Numbered from the stretch's first letter, positions 1-10,587 are shown. The stretch: 64,000 nucleotides of DNA from Agrostemma githago (GCA_958450325.1 OY288253.1:66953612-67017611), one strand, 5' to 3'. The notes: generated by a model not told the origin, from the sequence alone. Translations and numbers: made by a program.

Positions 1-1
1 C

Positions 2-1000
2 TCAACTGGCTCCAAAAGGAAGCGCAGCCCCTCTCCCTCTGCACAGGCTGGCTCTGCAGAAGAGACTCCGGTGATCCACGTGCCTGACTCTCCTCAGCCC
101 TCCATCCCACACTCTGCTGAGTGTGACCCGGATGATATCCTGCTGTCCTTTCCCAAGGGTTTCGGGACTATTAGGGTCTTGAATGACCTAGCTCCTCTGA
201 ATCAGCTCCTCTTCCCTGGCTCAGAAGCGGTGATGGCCAGAGAGTCTCTCACTGAGGTGGCCACCCACCTCTCTGTCCACGCCTTTGAGGTAATTTTTCA
301 TCTACGTTTGCTCTGAGTCTCTTATTTTCCTTGGTACCAAGCTGATGATGATCGTTCTTCTGGTCAGGCTCTCCAGATGGCTCTGTTCCTGAGAGGTGGG
401 GTATCCCATCTCAGGGACCTGGGGGGCCAGTTGCAGTCTGAGAATGCCCATTTGTCTGAGGAGGTGGGTCATGCCAGGGCAGAGGCCCTGGGGCTGGAGG
501 AGAAGGCTGCAAGGCTGGAGGAGGAGGCTGCGAGGCTGAAGGAGGAGGCTGCGGGACTGAGGGAGGAGGCTGCAGGGTTGAAAGGGGAGCTGGACCAGGT
601 CAAGGGGCAACTTGCTGAGGGGGAGAATCAGAAAGCGGCTGTGCGGGCTGAGCTTGCTGAGGTGCAGGAGGCCAACTCCAACCTTCAGGATAAAGTGGTC
701 AGGCTGCAGGAGAACATGGAAGGGGCTCTCAGCTGGTCTGCTCTGAGCACTGAGATCCAGATGGTCAACACCTTCTCTGCAGGGAAGCATACGAGCTGGG
801 ATCTGGCTGCTCTGCAGAAGAGGATGGAGGAGGAGTTCCCCGACGGCTTTGATTTGGAGATGCTTGCTGGGGGCGAGGGGGAGGTTGTGGAGGAGTCGGT
901 TTCCTCCCCTGCAGCAGCTCAAGAAGCGCCTGAACCCGCGGATGCTGATGCCATGGTGGTGGAACCCCTTGCTTCTCTCCCTCCTGAGGAGAATATCTAG
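2..1000 (+). CDS. Antisense extra ORF of the gypsy element, two exons, coiled coil, 5' partial
   Basis: The frame is open from position 2 and continues upstream of the window. A first exon to 289 joins a second at 368-1000; the 290-367 intron begins GTAATT and ends GGTCAG, and the frame is kept exactly across it. The visible product has a basic, NLS-like SKRKR near the start, a region rich in acidic and hydrophobic residues, then a long coiled coil made of near-perfect heptads (LEEKAAR, LEEEAAR, LKEEAAG, LREEAAG) and an acidic tail. It lies on the strand opposite gag and pol. Antisense ORFs in this position are described for Tat-lineage elements; their function is not established. The start codon is outside the window. 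The splice is inferred from sequence only; the coiled coil is clear. Confidence 0.7.
494..598 (+). repeat. 21-bp tandem repeat encoding coiled-coil heptads
   Basis: Five consecutive 21-bp units (starting 494, 515, 536, 557, 578) each encode one seven-residue heptad beginning with Leu. The last unit has diverged. The coiled coil seems to have grown by in-frame duplication of one heptad. Confidence 0.8.
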
Positions 1001-1881
1001 GCTGTGCAGCCTATTAATTTATGATGCTTTTGCCCTGTGTGGCATGAAAAACAAAATACTTTGTTAAATTTTGATCGTTCTGGATTTTCCTCTGCTCTAG
1101 GGAGCAGAATACTTTGAATTTTACCTCTGCTCAGGGGAGCAGAGGGTTTGAACTTGTTTTCTTTGTTAAAAAATGCGTTTGCTTACTTTGTGATGTTTCT
1201 GTGTTTTTGATTGTTGTCGTCTGTTGTATGCATGCCTTTGTTTGTATGGTCGACCCTTGATAAGTGGTGGCCTGGGATTTTGTTCGCCCACTCAGTCGGA
1301 GGTGCCACGCTTTTGCGTGGGTGTTGAGTGGCGCAGGAGACTTGTAATGTCCTGGTTGTAGGCACTCAGCACAAGACGCACGCCTTCTGTGGAGATTATA
1401 CATTCCACCAGATCAGTTACCCATATCAGTTGGCAGAATAACCGGTAAAAGATGAAAATTTTATCTTGTTTGAAAGTGTTAACCAAAGCGAATTTTAAGA
1501 CGTGTGAGAACAAAAATTAGCTTTTGTGAGTGCGTGAGAGAGGGTAAGCATACACTTGTGGCAGAAAACTCAGAAAATGTGACAAAGTCAGGTTTTTGAA
1601 AATTTGTGAAAAGGGTTTTTTGAAATTCTGAGATAAAAGAAAAGCGATTTTTTTTTATACAGAAATCTGATCAAGCTTTGAAAATAAACTAAGTTTAAAG
1701 TTTTTCAAAATTAAATTCTGCCTCAGATGTCAAAAATCTTGCGACCTAGGGGATGTTTTGGAAAATAGAGTAGAGTTTCAAAGACATTGGATATGGTTAC
1801 CTGGACTCTGGTGGGAGTGTATCTGGCAGATTGAATACCCTATTTCTGGCGACTGTGGCCTATACTCCTGGTGATTTTTAC
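1001..1881. other. Non-coding spacer between antisense ORF and pol
   Basis: No convincing coding sequence on either strand. It is T-rich after the antisense stop codon and becomes A/T-rich toward pol. It would hold the 3' ends of two converging transcripts: the antisense ORF on plus and gag-pol on minus. Confidence 0.6.
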
Positions 1882-4458
1882 TCAGCAGAAGTATTTTTTC
1901 AGATGTACTATATTCCATGGTTTTTGAATAACTTCCCCTTCCATGGTCATTAGTTGATATGCTCCATTTCCGACTATTTTCTCCACTTGGTAAGGTCCTT
2001 CCCAGGTGTAGGCGAATTTCCCCGCTTGCTGGTTTCTGGTGTTCTGGAATACTCTTCTGAGGACCAGATCTCCTTCTTGTAGGACTCTGACTTTAACATT
2101 TTTGTTGTAGCTTCTGGCGACTGTCTGCCTGTAGGAGGCCATCCTGATCTGAGCATCAGTCCTGAGTTCATCTATGGTGTCCAAGCTATTTGCCATCTCC
2201 ACCTGGTTTCTTTCTTCCGTTATGCATCCATATCTGTGAGTGGGTACCCTCACCTCTGCAGGGATGACTGCTTCTGCACCATAAACCAAGCTAAAGGGCG
2301 TCTGCCCTGTAGCCACCTTAGGTGTTGTCCTATCGGACCACAGCACCAGAGGAAGCTCCTCTGCCCATCTGCCCCCTGCCTCTTCTAGTCTCCTCTTCAG
2401 ATTATCCATTACAATTTTGTTGCTAGATTCCGCCTGCCCGTTGGACTGGGGATTTCTGGGGGTAGACTTGTTTAGGGCGATATTCCACCTGGCACAGTAG
2501 GCCTCCATTTTGTTGCCAATAAATTGGGATCCGTTGTCGCAGATGATTTCTGAGGGAACGCCAAACCTGCAGATAATATTACGCTTAATAAAGGATATAA
2601 CCTGCTTCTCAGTCACCTGAGGGAACGCTTCTGCCTCTATCCACTTGGAGAAGTAGTCGGTCATTGCAAGCATGAACACTTTATTTCCTGGCGCTCTTGG
2701 TAATTTCCCCACAATATCCATTCCCCACTTCATGAAAGGCCAAGGGGAGATTATTGGATGTAGTGGTTCTGCTGGCTGGTGGTTGACCGGTGCGTGTCTT
2801 TGGCAAGCGTCGCATTTTTTAACGTACTCTCTGGCGTCTCTGCGCATTGTTGGCCAGTAGTATCCTTGGCGAAGTGCTCTGCTAGATAGACTCTTGCCCC
2901 CTGCATGATTTCCACACTCTCCGCTGTGGAGATCATGTAATACCATCTTTGCTTCCTCCTGACTTAGGCATCTCAGGTATGGCCCGGCGGTAGATCTTTT
3001 GGGGGCATTTTTCAGGTCGAATCCGCTCAAGTGTATAGACCACTTGGCCATTCTTCCTGATAACTCAGGTTTTCTCATAATAGTTTTTAGTGGATAGTTC
3101 GTTATTACAGATATAGTATGCGATTCAAAATAGGGACGCAGTTTATATGATGCTGTAACTAGTGCGAGTACAAGTTTTTCGAGGGATGTGTACCTGGTCT
3201 CTGCAGGAAGCAGAGACTTAATGACATAGTAGACGGGGTGCTGTGCTCCTTCATGTTCCCTTATCAGCACTGCACTGACTGCCACCTCAGTTACTGAAAG
3301 ATACAAGAAGAGCGGCTCCCCAGGTTCCGGCTTTGACAGGAGTGGTGGAGTGCTCAAGTAGTGCTTCAGTTCCTTGAATGCTTTCTCATGCTCCTCCGTC
3401 CAGTCGAACCTCTGAGCTTTCTTCAGGACGTCGTAGAACAGTCGGCATCTATCTGAGGATCTGGAGATAAACCTATTCAGGGCAGCAATCCTTCCCGTCA
3501 ACCGTTGCACGTCCTTTGGTTTCTGTGGAGACTCCAGCTGCAGGATGGCTTTGATCTGCTCTGTACTGGCTTCAATTCCTCTCTGGGTGACCATGTACCC
3601 TAAGAATTTTCCACAAGATACTCCGAACGTGCACTTGGTCGGGTTCAACTTCATCTTGTACTCTCTCAGGGTGCTGAAGGTGTCCTCTAGGTGCGCCGCG
3701 TGCTGTGAGGCTTGCTTGGATTTGACGACCATATCGTCAATATATACTTCCATGGTGTTGCCGATTTGCTTTTTGAACATCATGTTAACCAACCTCTGGT
3801 AGGTGGACCCTGCATTTTTCAGACCAAAAGGCATAACATTGTAGCAATAGATACCTCTTTCAGATCTGAAGGCGGTTTTCTCTTGATCTGCTGGATGCAT
3901 TTTGATTTGATTTTATCCACTCCATGCGTCGAGGAAGGTCAGCATCTCATGGCCTGCTGTGGCGTCTACCATTGCGTCTATGTGCGGTAGAGGAAAAGGA
4001 TCTTTGGGGCACGCCTTGTTTAAATCGGTGAAGTCGACGCATACTCTCCACTTGCCGTTCTTTTTCGGGACTACCACCACGTTGGATAGCCATTCTGGAT
4101 ACTTTACTTCTCTGATTTTTCCAGCAGCCAGCAGGTTATCCACCTCCTGGTTGATTACTTGGTTCCTCTCTGGAGCAAACTTTCTCCTCTTCTGCTGGAT
4201 CGGCTTGTAACTTGGGTCCACACTTAACCTGTGGGTTATGATGCTCGGATCTATTCCTACCGTATCATCATGGGACCAAGCAAAACAATCCATGTTAGTT
4301 TTTAATAATTCAATAAGGTTCTGTCGTGTGTTACCTGTGCATTCCGATCCGATCAACACTTTTCGCTCAGGGTGCTGTTTGTCCAGGTTGACTTCATCTA
4401 CCTCCGCCTGAGGGGGTTCGAGATACTCTTGCAGGGGTAGGTGAAGGTTCTGTAGTTG
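1882..4458 (-). pseudogene. pol: Damaged pol: reverse transcriptase, RNase H and integrase
   Basis: The same frame as gag continues after the gag stop codon at 4459-4461. The N-terminal RT part has the VPKKNGKWRVCVDF and DLNKACPKDPFPLP motifs and runs to a TAA at 3913-3915, where the family normally has the Tyr of a DAYSGYNQI-like motif. The frame then reopens with RT block CYNVMPFGLKNAG and the catalytic YIDD (3733-3744). RNase H follows, then integrase with its HHCC zinc motif, DIVGKLP, CDNGSQF and NGQAESSN. The join near 3000-3025 passes directly from the end of RNase H (SGFDLK) to PYLRCL just before the zinc motif, so the second, archaeal-type RNase H domain usual in Tat elements seems to be deleted in frame. 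One nonsense change plus this deletion make the copy non-functional. Confidence 0.85.
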
Positions 4459-4461
4459 CTA
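4453..4461 (-). promoter_or_regulatory. Possible stop-codon readthrough site, TAG CAA CTA
   Basis: Gag-protease and RT are in the same frame and are separated by one stop. In sense orientation the stop and its 3' context read TAG CAA CTA, which fits the type I readthrough consensus UAG CAR YYA known from tobamoviruses. After it the frame stays open into RT. Readthrough would set a Gag to Gag-Pol ratio. Alternatives are a chance mutation or removal of the stop by splicing; the related Ogre elements have an intron between protease and RT. Confidence 0.45.
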
Positions 4462-7188
4462 TGCTGGAGGGCTCGCTGTCTTCTTCAACGCCACTCTGTA
4501 GCAGTCTTTGGCCTCCCTCTGATCACCGCTGATCTTCTGTACTCCCCAAGGCGTGGGGAACTTCAAACACTGGTGGTAGGTGGAGGTGATTGCTTTCATC
4601 TCATGTATCCACGGTCTTCCTAGGATCACATTGTAAGTAGAGGGACCGTCAATGACCAGGTACCTCACTTGCTTGTTTACGCCTCCTGCGTAGGTTGGAA
4701 TCGTGATCTCCCCCAGGGAGTATTTTGTTTCCCCACTGAAACCCACGAGAGGGACTGCCTTCTTGCTCAGGTCCTCCTCGCTGAATCCCATGTTCTGCAG
4801 AGTCTCTAACATGATTAAGTTAACAGAACTCCCGGTATCCACCAGTATTTTCTTCACAGTGCAGTTCCCTATGGAGAGCGTGATGATTAGGGCGTCATGG
4901 TGAGATTCCGGAGACGGTTCCGCATCGGATTCATCGAAGGTGACGGCTGGGAGGTCCGGACAGCTGATTCTGCAGGAGTATTCTGGTGTGTCTCCCTTGG
5001 ATTGGAAGGCGTGCCTTTTGGCTGCTGAATAAGTTAGGCCACACAATTCCGATCCTTCTGTGATCACGTTTACGACTCTAGTGCACAGCGGAGGGGGTGA
5101 GGGCAACACCTGATCTGCCGCATTCACCCTGCTAGAGCTTCTGGATATCAAATGATCCAGGTTTCCCTGATCGTAGTGGAACTTCACTTCTTTCCTGAGG
5201 AGGACGCATTCTTCAGTGTTGTGCCCAATGTCGTCGTGAAACTCGCACCTCTTGTTGGCATCTCGACGGTCGTTGGCATACTCTTGCCTCCTGGGCCACC
5301 TGACTTTGCGCCCCAACTCCTTCAGGGCCTTGAGCAGGCCAGTGAGATTGGTAGAGAACCCGTACTCACTGATCTTTGGTGGGAGTGCGGGACTCTCCCT
5401 CCAATCTTTCTCCTCAGATACTTTGTGCACGCTCCTGTCATAGGGCTTGGACCTTTCGCCTCTCTTCTCTGCGGGTGCCTTTCTGGAGACGTGCTCAGAA
5501 CCATAGGAAGCTCGTCTGGGGCCCGAATCTTCTTCTAATCTGATGGCCGCCATTGCTTTGGTTTGTACATCTTCGAATGTAGCACATGGATACTTGGTAA
5601 GATCTTTGTAAAGGTCCGAATCCTGGAGGAGCCCTTGACGAAAGGCTTCTATGGCGGTGGCTACGTCACATCTGGGAATAGTCACTTTCTCCCTGTTGAA
5701 CCTGTTGAGGAAATCTCGCGTGGACTCCTCGAACTTCTGCACCACCCTGTACAGATCACTGGTCTGCTTCTCCGGCTTCCTGCTGCTGGCGAACTGCTGG
5801 TTGAAGGCGTTGACCAGATCGGCAAAGGAGGTGATACTTCTGTTTGGCAGGCCTACGAACCAGTGAAGGGCCGCCCCTGAGAGGGTGGAGCCAAACCCCT
5901 TGCACATGCAGGCTTCCTTCAGAGGTCCTGTGGCGGTTACCACCATCATTTTTTGCTTGTACTGGTTGATATGATCCAAAGGGTCTGCAGTGCCATCGTA
6001 AAGCGTCATGGCTGGTGGCACAAAACCCTTGGGCACAGCAACGCCGGCCAGGTCGTCAGTGAAGGGCGAGTCGGCATAGCTGTCTCTGGCTGCTCTCTCC
6101 AGGGGGCGTGGCATTCCAGGGATTTTGCTGATCAGCTCTCTTAGCTCCTTCAACTCTTGGTACTGCTGGTCTGCAGCAACACTTGTCCCCGCAGAAGGGT
6201 TAGGAGCAGATGGAAAGAAGCTAAAAGGGGTACTCCCTGTCTGGGGTCCTCCAAGGTGGCGACTGATTGGGGGTGGAGGCGGAAGGGACATAGCGACGGC
6301 AGGCTGAGGCCGCCATCCTGAGGCCACCTGAGGTGAGGTCTGAGATGGCCAAGCTGTTTCAGGATAGGGACTGGCGACCACTGGATTGACCGTTACTCTC
6401 GGCTGCCACCCGGATGCCGACTGACTGGGGATAGGCGTCTGATCCAGCTCTGGCGGGAGGCGGTTGCTGACTGGGGTGTACACTCCTGGCGAACTTACCG
6501 GCGGCCATTCTGGTGCCTGACGAGCGGAGGTACCTGCAAAAGACAACGGATTAGCCTCCCGATTTTCAGGGTTAAAGGAAGGATTACCTGCGATGGGGGC
6601 AGATCCATGAGTCAAGTAGCCTAGCCCTCTGGGTATCAGGGCCTGACTTGGTGGTGCCAACTCCAAATCCAGCCTGGTAACCAGTTCCTGAGGGAACGAC
6701 TTGGAGATTTGCCCGCTGGTGGCGGACTCTCTGTGGGAGCTTGGTGTTTCCTCAGGCGTCGTGAACTGGACCTCGGATGACGTCTGGACTGGTACAGGTG
6801 GTGGTCTTGACGCTGCCTTCATCTGGGCCTTAATGTCCCGGTTGTCCTTCTGCAGGCTCTTCACCGCTTGGCGCAGGGTGTTGATCCCCTGGAGTATCTC
6901 TGCCATGGGATCTGGTGCCAGCAGAGTTCTGGAGGCGTCTCCGAACAATCCTCCATGAGCCGCCGCCCTAGATGACGTCCCCCCTCCGCTGGTCGCGAGT
7001 GGGTTGGATGTCCTCGGCGCTGAGGACCCCTGAGGCGGTGTTGAGGCGTTCAGCGCTTGCCCTATCGCCTGGCTAACTGGAGTCGCCTGAGCGGATGGTG
7101 CGGCGAACGGGCTTGTCATCCCTGAGGAAGGTGTTCCTTCGGTAGACTGAGCGGAAGTGTTGGCGGGGTTTTGGCCGGATCCAGACAT
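4459..7188 (-). CDS. gag: Gag-protease polyprotein of the gypsy element
   Basis: A 909-residue ORF starting at the first ATG, about 50 bases after the primer site. Residues 1-390 are low-complexity and rich in Ser, Pro, Thr and Gly. The retrotransposon Gag core begins near residue 399 (GTADPLDHINQYKQ) and runs to about 550, with LHWFVGLP and the acidic FNRF region. A Cys/His-rich segment near 648-661 (CEFHDDIGHNTEEC) is the short zinc-knuckle-like motif usual in this lineage. The C-terminus is the aspartic protease, with active site VDTGSSVNLI (Asp at residue 784, codon 4839-4837) and the ILGRPWIH block downstream. It ends at a TAG that may be read through into pol. The frame is intact, unlike pol, so capsid and protease could still be made. 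Confidence 0.88.
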   Translation of the reverse strand: MSGSGQNPANTSAQSTEGTPSSGMTSPFAAPSAQATPVSQAIGQALNASTPPQGSSAPRTSNPLATSGGGTSSRAAAHGGLFGDASRTLLAPDPMAEILQGINTLRQAVKSLQKDNRDIKAQMKAASRPPPVPVQTSSEVQFTTPEETPSSHRESATSGQISKSFPQELVTRLDLELAPPSQALIPRGLGYLTHGSAPIAGNPSFNPENREANPLSFAGTSARQAPEWPPVSSPGVYTPVSNRLPPELDQTPIPSQSASGWQPRVTVNPVVASPYPETAWPSQTSPQVASGWRPQPAVAMSLPPPPPISRHLGGPQTGSTPFSFFPSAPNPSAGTSVAADQQYQELKELRELISKIPGMPRPLERAARDSYADSPFTDDLAGVAVPKGFVPPAMTLYDGTADPLDHINQYKQKMMVVTATGPLKEACMCKGFGSTLSGAALHWFVGLPNRSITSFADLVNAFNQQFASSRKPEKQTSDLYRVVQKFEESTRDFLNRFNREKVTIPRCDVATAIEAFRQGLLQDSDLYKDLTKYPCATFEDVQTKAMAAIRLEEDSGPRRASYGSEHVSRKAPAEKRGERSKPYDRSVHKVSEEKDWRESPALPPKISEYGFSTNLTGLLKALKELGRKVRWPRRQEYANDRRDANKRCEFHDDIGHNTEECVLLRKEVKFHYDQGNLDHLISRSSSRVNAADQVLPSPPPLCTRVVNVITEGSELCGLTYSAAKRHAFQSKGDTPEYSCRISCPDLPAVTFDESDAEPSPESHHDALIITLSIGNCTVKKILVDTGSSVNLIMLETLQNMGFSEEDLSKKAVPLVGFSGETKYSLGEITIPTYAGGVNKQVRYLVIDGPSTYNVILGRPWIHEMKAITSTYHQCLKFPTPWGVQKISGDQREAKDCYRVALKKTASPPA

Positions 7189-7240
7189 GTCGACACTTGA
7201 GTTACTTTGCTGCGCAATTTGGCTAGTAAACGATCACTCT

Positions 7241-7258
7241 GCCCCACGGTGGGCGCCA
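7241..7258 (-). other. Primer binding site of the gypsy element
   Basis: On the minus strand this 18-mer begins TGGCGCCCACCGTGGGGC, starts with the TGG complementary to a tRNA CCA end, and lies three bases inside the LTR boundary. This form is common in Tat-type elements. I did not assign the tRNA. Confidence 0.75.
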
Positions 7259-7261
7259 AAT

Positions 7262-7934
7262 TGTTTTGGGTAAAAATTTACCGGGTTTCGATTCGGGTTG
7301 TGGGTTAAAGTGATCGAACTAAGGCCGACAGATTAACAAGTAAATTGCGCCAACGAAAACGTGAAAAGAAAAACGAAGGGACGCGAGAATTGGTGACGCG
7401 GAAACCCAAATGGGAAAAACCGCGGGGGGAGTCGGAATCCCGCCAAAGTATCAACTATGGAAGATTGGGAACAGTACAAATTACAAAGTATTGATTTCTG
7501 ATTATCGTAGGCTAGTATCTTTTCGTAGGTTTTTCTGTGGTAGAGTTGAAGTTGCGTTGAATGATCCCCTTCAAAGTGATCGTTCCAGGTTTATAATACC
7601 CTCTTCTTCTGTTTCCTTGATTCCCTCCTGCTCTGGTGGGTTGGTTCCTTCCTTTTAGGAAGTTGTTGCTGACTCTTTCTTTGCTTGGGGTAGGGTTCTT
7701 CATTGGTGTTGGGTTACTCCTGGCCCGTCTCTGGACTTTGCTGCTAATCGGCCCAACATCATTACTGGGCTCAAATCTCCTTTGTAGACTTCCTCTTGTG
7801 TCAAATTCCTGACTTTTACGACTTTGACTTTGACCTTTGGACATTATTCCGTAGTTTCTTCGTATACGATTCTTTGACTTTCTGACCGGGGTATTCCACG
7901 TCATTTCTCAAGGGCGCGGATTTTGTCCCAAACA
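7262..7934 (-). repeat. 5' LTR of the gypsy element
   Basis: A 673-bp segment bounded on the plus strand by TGTTTTGGG at 7262 and TCCCAAACA ending at 7934, a good short terminal inverted repeat with TG/CA ends, directly next to the primer site. Expected target duplication on this side is CAAAT (7935-7939); it cannot be confirmed because the other LTR is outside the window. The 130-residue ORF inside it is probably fortuitous. Confidence 0.75.
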
Positions 7935-8341
7935 CAAATCATATAGGTGAATCATGTGTTACTCATGACCATCAATTTTAAAATGATACTCGGTATAATG
8001 ATTTATGTTGGTTAGTGTTTTTAATCATCATTTCTGGAGAAATGTATTGTTAAGTTTTAAATATTTACGATAATTCACATAACAAACTCTTATCTTGTAA
8101 ATCTACTATTGAACTCCATTTTTGTTTAATGACTAATTTTAGAATTTCATTGATATTAAGCATAAATATACACAAAAGCTCAAAAACTTACACCTGGTTG
8201 TACAATGCTAGGTGTATAATCCTATTTTCCTAGCCCCGACAATGTCCACTCCATTAATAAATGTTTTTTAGGCGGGAAAACTTTTAATGATGATGCGACA
8301 CGTGTCAATTCCTTGTTTAATAGTTTTGCATTTAGTATATA
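7935..8341. other. AT-rich intergenic DNA
   Basis: No coding signal. The right end (from 8271) is the first member of a 72-bp direct duplication around the MITE described next. Confidence 0.5.
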
Positions 8342-8618
8342 CTCCCTCCTAAGTTTTTTTATCTTTCCTCTTTCCTTTCCGGCACTAGTTGGATTATCTT
8401 CTCTCTTTCTATTTTTGGATTGTACTTTAATCAATTTTTTATTCTTCCTTCAATTATTTATTATTTCCTTTACTCACAAACCTCACCATATTTCTACTTT
8501 ATACCCCACATTACTTTATACTAGGAGGGAGTAAGATATTTTTACGCGGGAAAACTTTGAATAAAGATACGACATGTATCCATTACTTGTCTAATGGTTT
8601 CTCATTTAATATATACAA
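8271..8618. repeat. Diverged direct duplication (8271-8341 and 8547-8618)
   Basis: Both copies run from GCGGGAAAACTTT through an ACACGTG/ACATGTA-type core to TTTA(G/A)TATATAC. They differ at roughly one base in five and flank the MITE. Confidence 0.6.
8342..8531. mobile_element. Stowaway-like MITE, 190 bp
   Basis: Ends CTCCCTCCTA and TAGGAGGGAG form a terminal inverted repeat, and TA lies on both sides (8340-8341 and 8532-8533), as expected for Tc1/mariner-derived Stowaway elements. The interior is T-rich and non-coding. Confidence 0.7.
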
Positions 8619-8645
8619 CTAGTATAGACCCCGTGCCCAGCACGG
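8619..8645 (-). mobile_element. Helitron 3' terminus, minus orientation
   Basis: On the minus strand a GC-rich hairpin (CCGTGC, loop TGG, GCACGG; 8645-8631) is followed after eight bases by CTAG and then host T (8618). Hairpin, short spacer, CTRR and T is the standard Helitron 3' end. The element would extend to higher coordinates; its 5' TC end was not located. Confidence 0.6.
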
Positions 8646-9193
8646 TATATATAGAAGTTTAATTTTTAGTTGATTATTTATACGAAATAAATTTTGATTA
8701 GCAATTCATTATTTTCTCATATTTTTCATTTTAATATTTTTCATTATTCTATATTCTATATGATATATAGAATACTAAGGTACGTGTTGTATACCAATCA
8801 ATTATATATGATTATATATGATAGTATAGAATTAACAAAGTCTATCAAAATCAATCACACAAATCCTTTCAGTTATACAAAATCAAAAGATTGATTGTCT
8901 TCTACAATTAAAAGATTGATTTTAAATAAAAAAAGATATACAATTATATCGTATACAACTAATTATAATAATATCTTCTAGTATAGACTCAATTAACCAA
9001 AATGTCATTTCTAGTATATTATTACCCTCTAAATATTATACTGTCAAAGATACTCAGAAATACAATTATGGGATGAAATATAATGTGATATAATAATTAT
9101 GACATATATATGGATTATATGGCATAATATACGGAAAATAATATAGATGCATATGATAAGCATTATTTATATACATATTTGGATCCTCTTAAT
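8646..9193. other. AT-rich non-coding DNA inside the presumed Helitron
   Basis: Long A/T runs with TATATA tracts and no credible ORF on either strand. Nothing else recognised. Confidence 0.4.
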
Positions 9194-10391
9194 TGTTAGT
9201 TTTATCTCGGTTTTCGTGCTTAACTCGTTAATAATGATGCAATATGCTTTGAATGTCGATACTTCCGTATTTGTGTGTATTTTGTAGATTTGGATGCATT
9301 TGGAGCTAATAAGAGCATTACGGAATCGATAATTGAAGAATTCACATCTAAGCGTGGAATCGAAGGAAGAAGATGCGGAATATACGAAGAAACAAAAACC
9401 CAAGAAGGAAAATACACAAAACGAGATGAGAGAATGATCGCCTACACAAGGGTCAACTTCAAACGTTCATATCTTGAGTTCTACAACTCCAATCAAAGTG
9501 ATTTTGGTGGCGTTGGAAAGCTCTTTCTCTTAGCTTTCCAACGGTATATTACACGTCCAATTTGAACAAGTAACGAAGAAATGAAAGCCGTTTGAAGTCG
9601 AGCGCGCGATGCTGTGACCTACAGCGCTACTCGATCGAGTGCCCCTACTGCACTCGATCGAGTGCTACTTCGTGAAGCTCCTGCACATATTTGGGTGTGT
9701 CACTCGATAGAGTGCCGTCGGCACTCGATCGAGTGCACCCAATCCGGGCCACGCGTCATTCTTATTTCGACTTAGAATTTGGGCCTGCTTTTGAGTCCAA
9801 CTGATACTCTTTATATATCAGTTGTCTGACTCTTGTTTGGGACATCTTTTATCTTTTCTTTTACCTTCTTCTACACACTTTTTATTATCTTAGTTTTCTT
9901 AGTCTAGTTTACTTTGCGAGATACACTGAACCTAGTTCTCCGTCTCAGATCTTGAATTCTCCGGTATTATTATTCTTAATTTTAATTTCAATTTCAGTTT
10001 CTACTTTAATTTCCGTCTTAATTTATTCTTTGTATTGTTTTATAGTGTAGATTTATTATTGCTTCCGTAGATTAATTCGTATCGTTTTCGTCATGTTTAA
10101 TTGCAATTCGTCTTTTGTTAGTCCGATTATAATTAATATGCGTAGCTAGATTTCATCTAGGGTTTAAGGGGATCGATGCGTATTATTAGGGTGATCGTCA
10201 ATTGACCTGTTTCTAATCGTATAAACTATTGCCTGAATATCGTTTAAACTCTGATTAATTGTTTGATGCATAATTCAATTAATTAGTATCGCAAATTAGG
10301 AGCAGTAGATAGGTTTAACATACCGTACGGTGAGTTATATTTTTTGTGTTTTTTCTTACCTTTGTTTGGGGTAGGGTATTGGTTCGTTACA
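9194..10391 (+). repeat. Possible LTR or LTR remnant
   Basis: Starts TGTTAGTTTTATC and contains a purine-rich block with a short ORF (9275-9565), the ACTCGATCGAGTGC palindrome cluster, and a T-rich TTTATATATCAG region. It ends ...CGTTACA, directly followed by TTGGCGACACTTTCC, which could be a primer site. The layout resembles the LTRs of large gypsy elements, but I found no second LTR and no target duplication, so boundaries and identity are tentative. Confidence 0.3.
9629..9736. repeat. Four copies of palindrome ACTCGATCGAGTGC
   Basis: Copies at 9629, 9652, 9702 (one change, GATAGAG) and 9723 are spaced irregularly within 108 bases. The core ACTCGATCGAGT is a perfect 12-bp palindrome. Confidence 0.85.
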
Positions 10392-10587
10392 TTGGCGACA
10401 CTTTCCGTCCTCGTCAATTCCAGCGGGGCATGATGTGCAAGACTGATACCGTCAGTCAACATCTGTTCTTACTTCTGTTATCGTTCTGTGGCATTTGTAT
10501 ACCTCATTCTGTTTCAATTGTTTCATTTAATCGGAAATGTTTAATGGTATATCATGTCAGTAGGTATGTGATGTCTGTCGACATTAC

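Larger units (their letters stand above)
1..7934 (-). mobile_element. Ty3/gypsy LTR retrotransposon, Tat-type, 3' end outside window
   Basis: Reading on the minus strand the order is 5' LTR (7934-7262), primer binding site (7258-7241), gag-protease ORF (7188-4459), reverse transcriptase, RNase H and integrase (4458-1882), a non-coding spacer, and then a plus-strand ORF (2-1000) antisense to the element. Gag, protease, RT, RNase H, integrase order is that of Ty3/gypsy elements. An extra antisense ORF between pol and the 3' LTR is known from the Tat lineage (Retand and relatives), so I assign it there. The 3' LTR would lie before position 1. The copy is probably inactive: pol has a premature stop at 3913-3915 and appears to lack one RNase H-like domain. 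Confidence 0.85.

Noticed and set aside
302..922. Minus-strand 206-residue ORF opposite the antisense ORF
   Set aside because: A shadow of the heptad-repeat reading on plus; its Leu/Pro-rich repeats come from the same 21-bp units.
7512..7904. 130-residue ORF in the gypsy LTR
   Set aside because: Lies wholly within the LTR and has no recognisable domain; likely chance.
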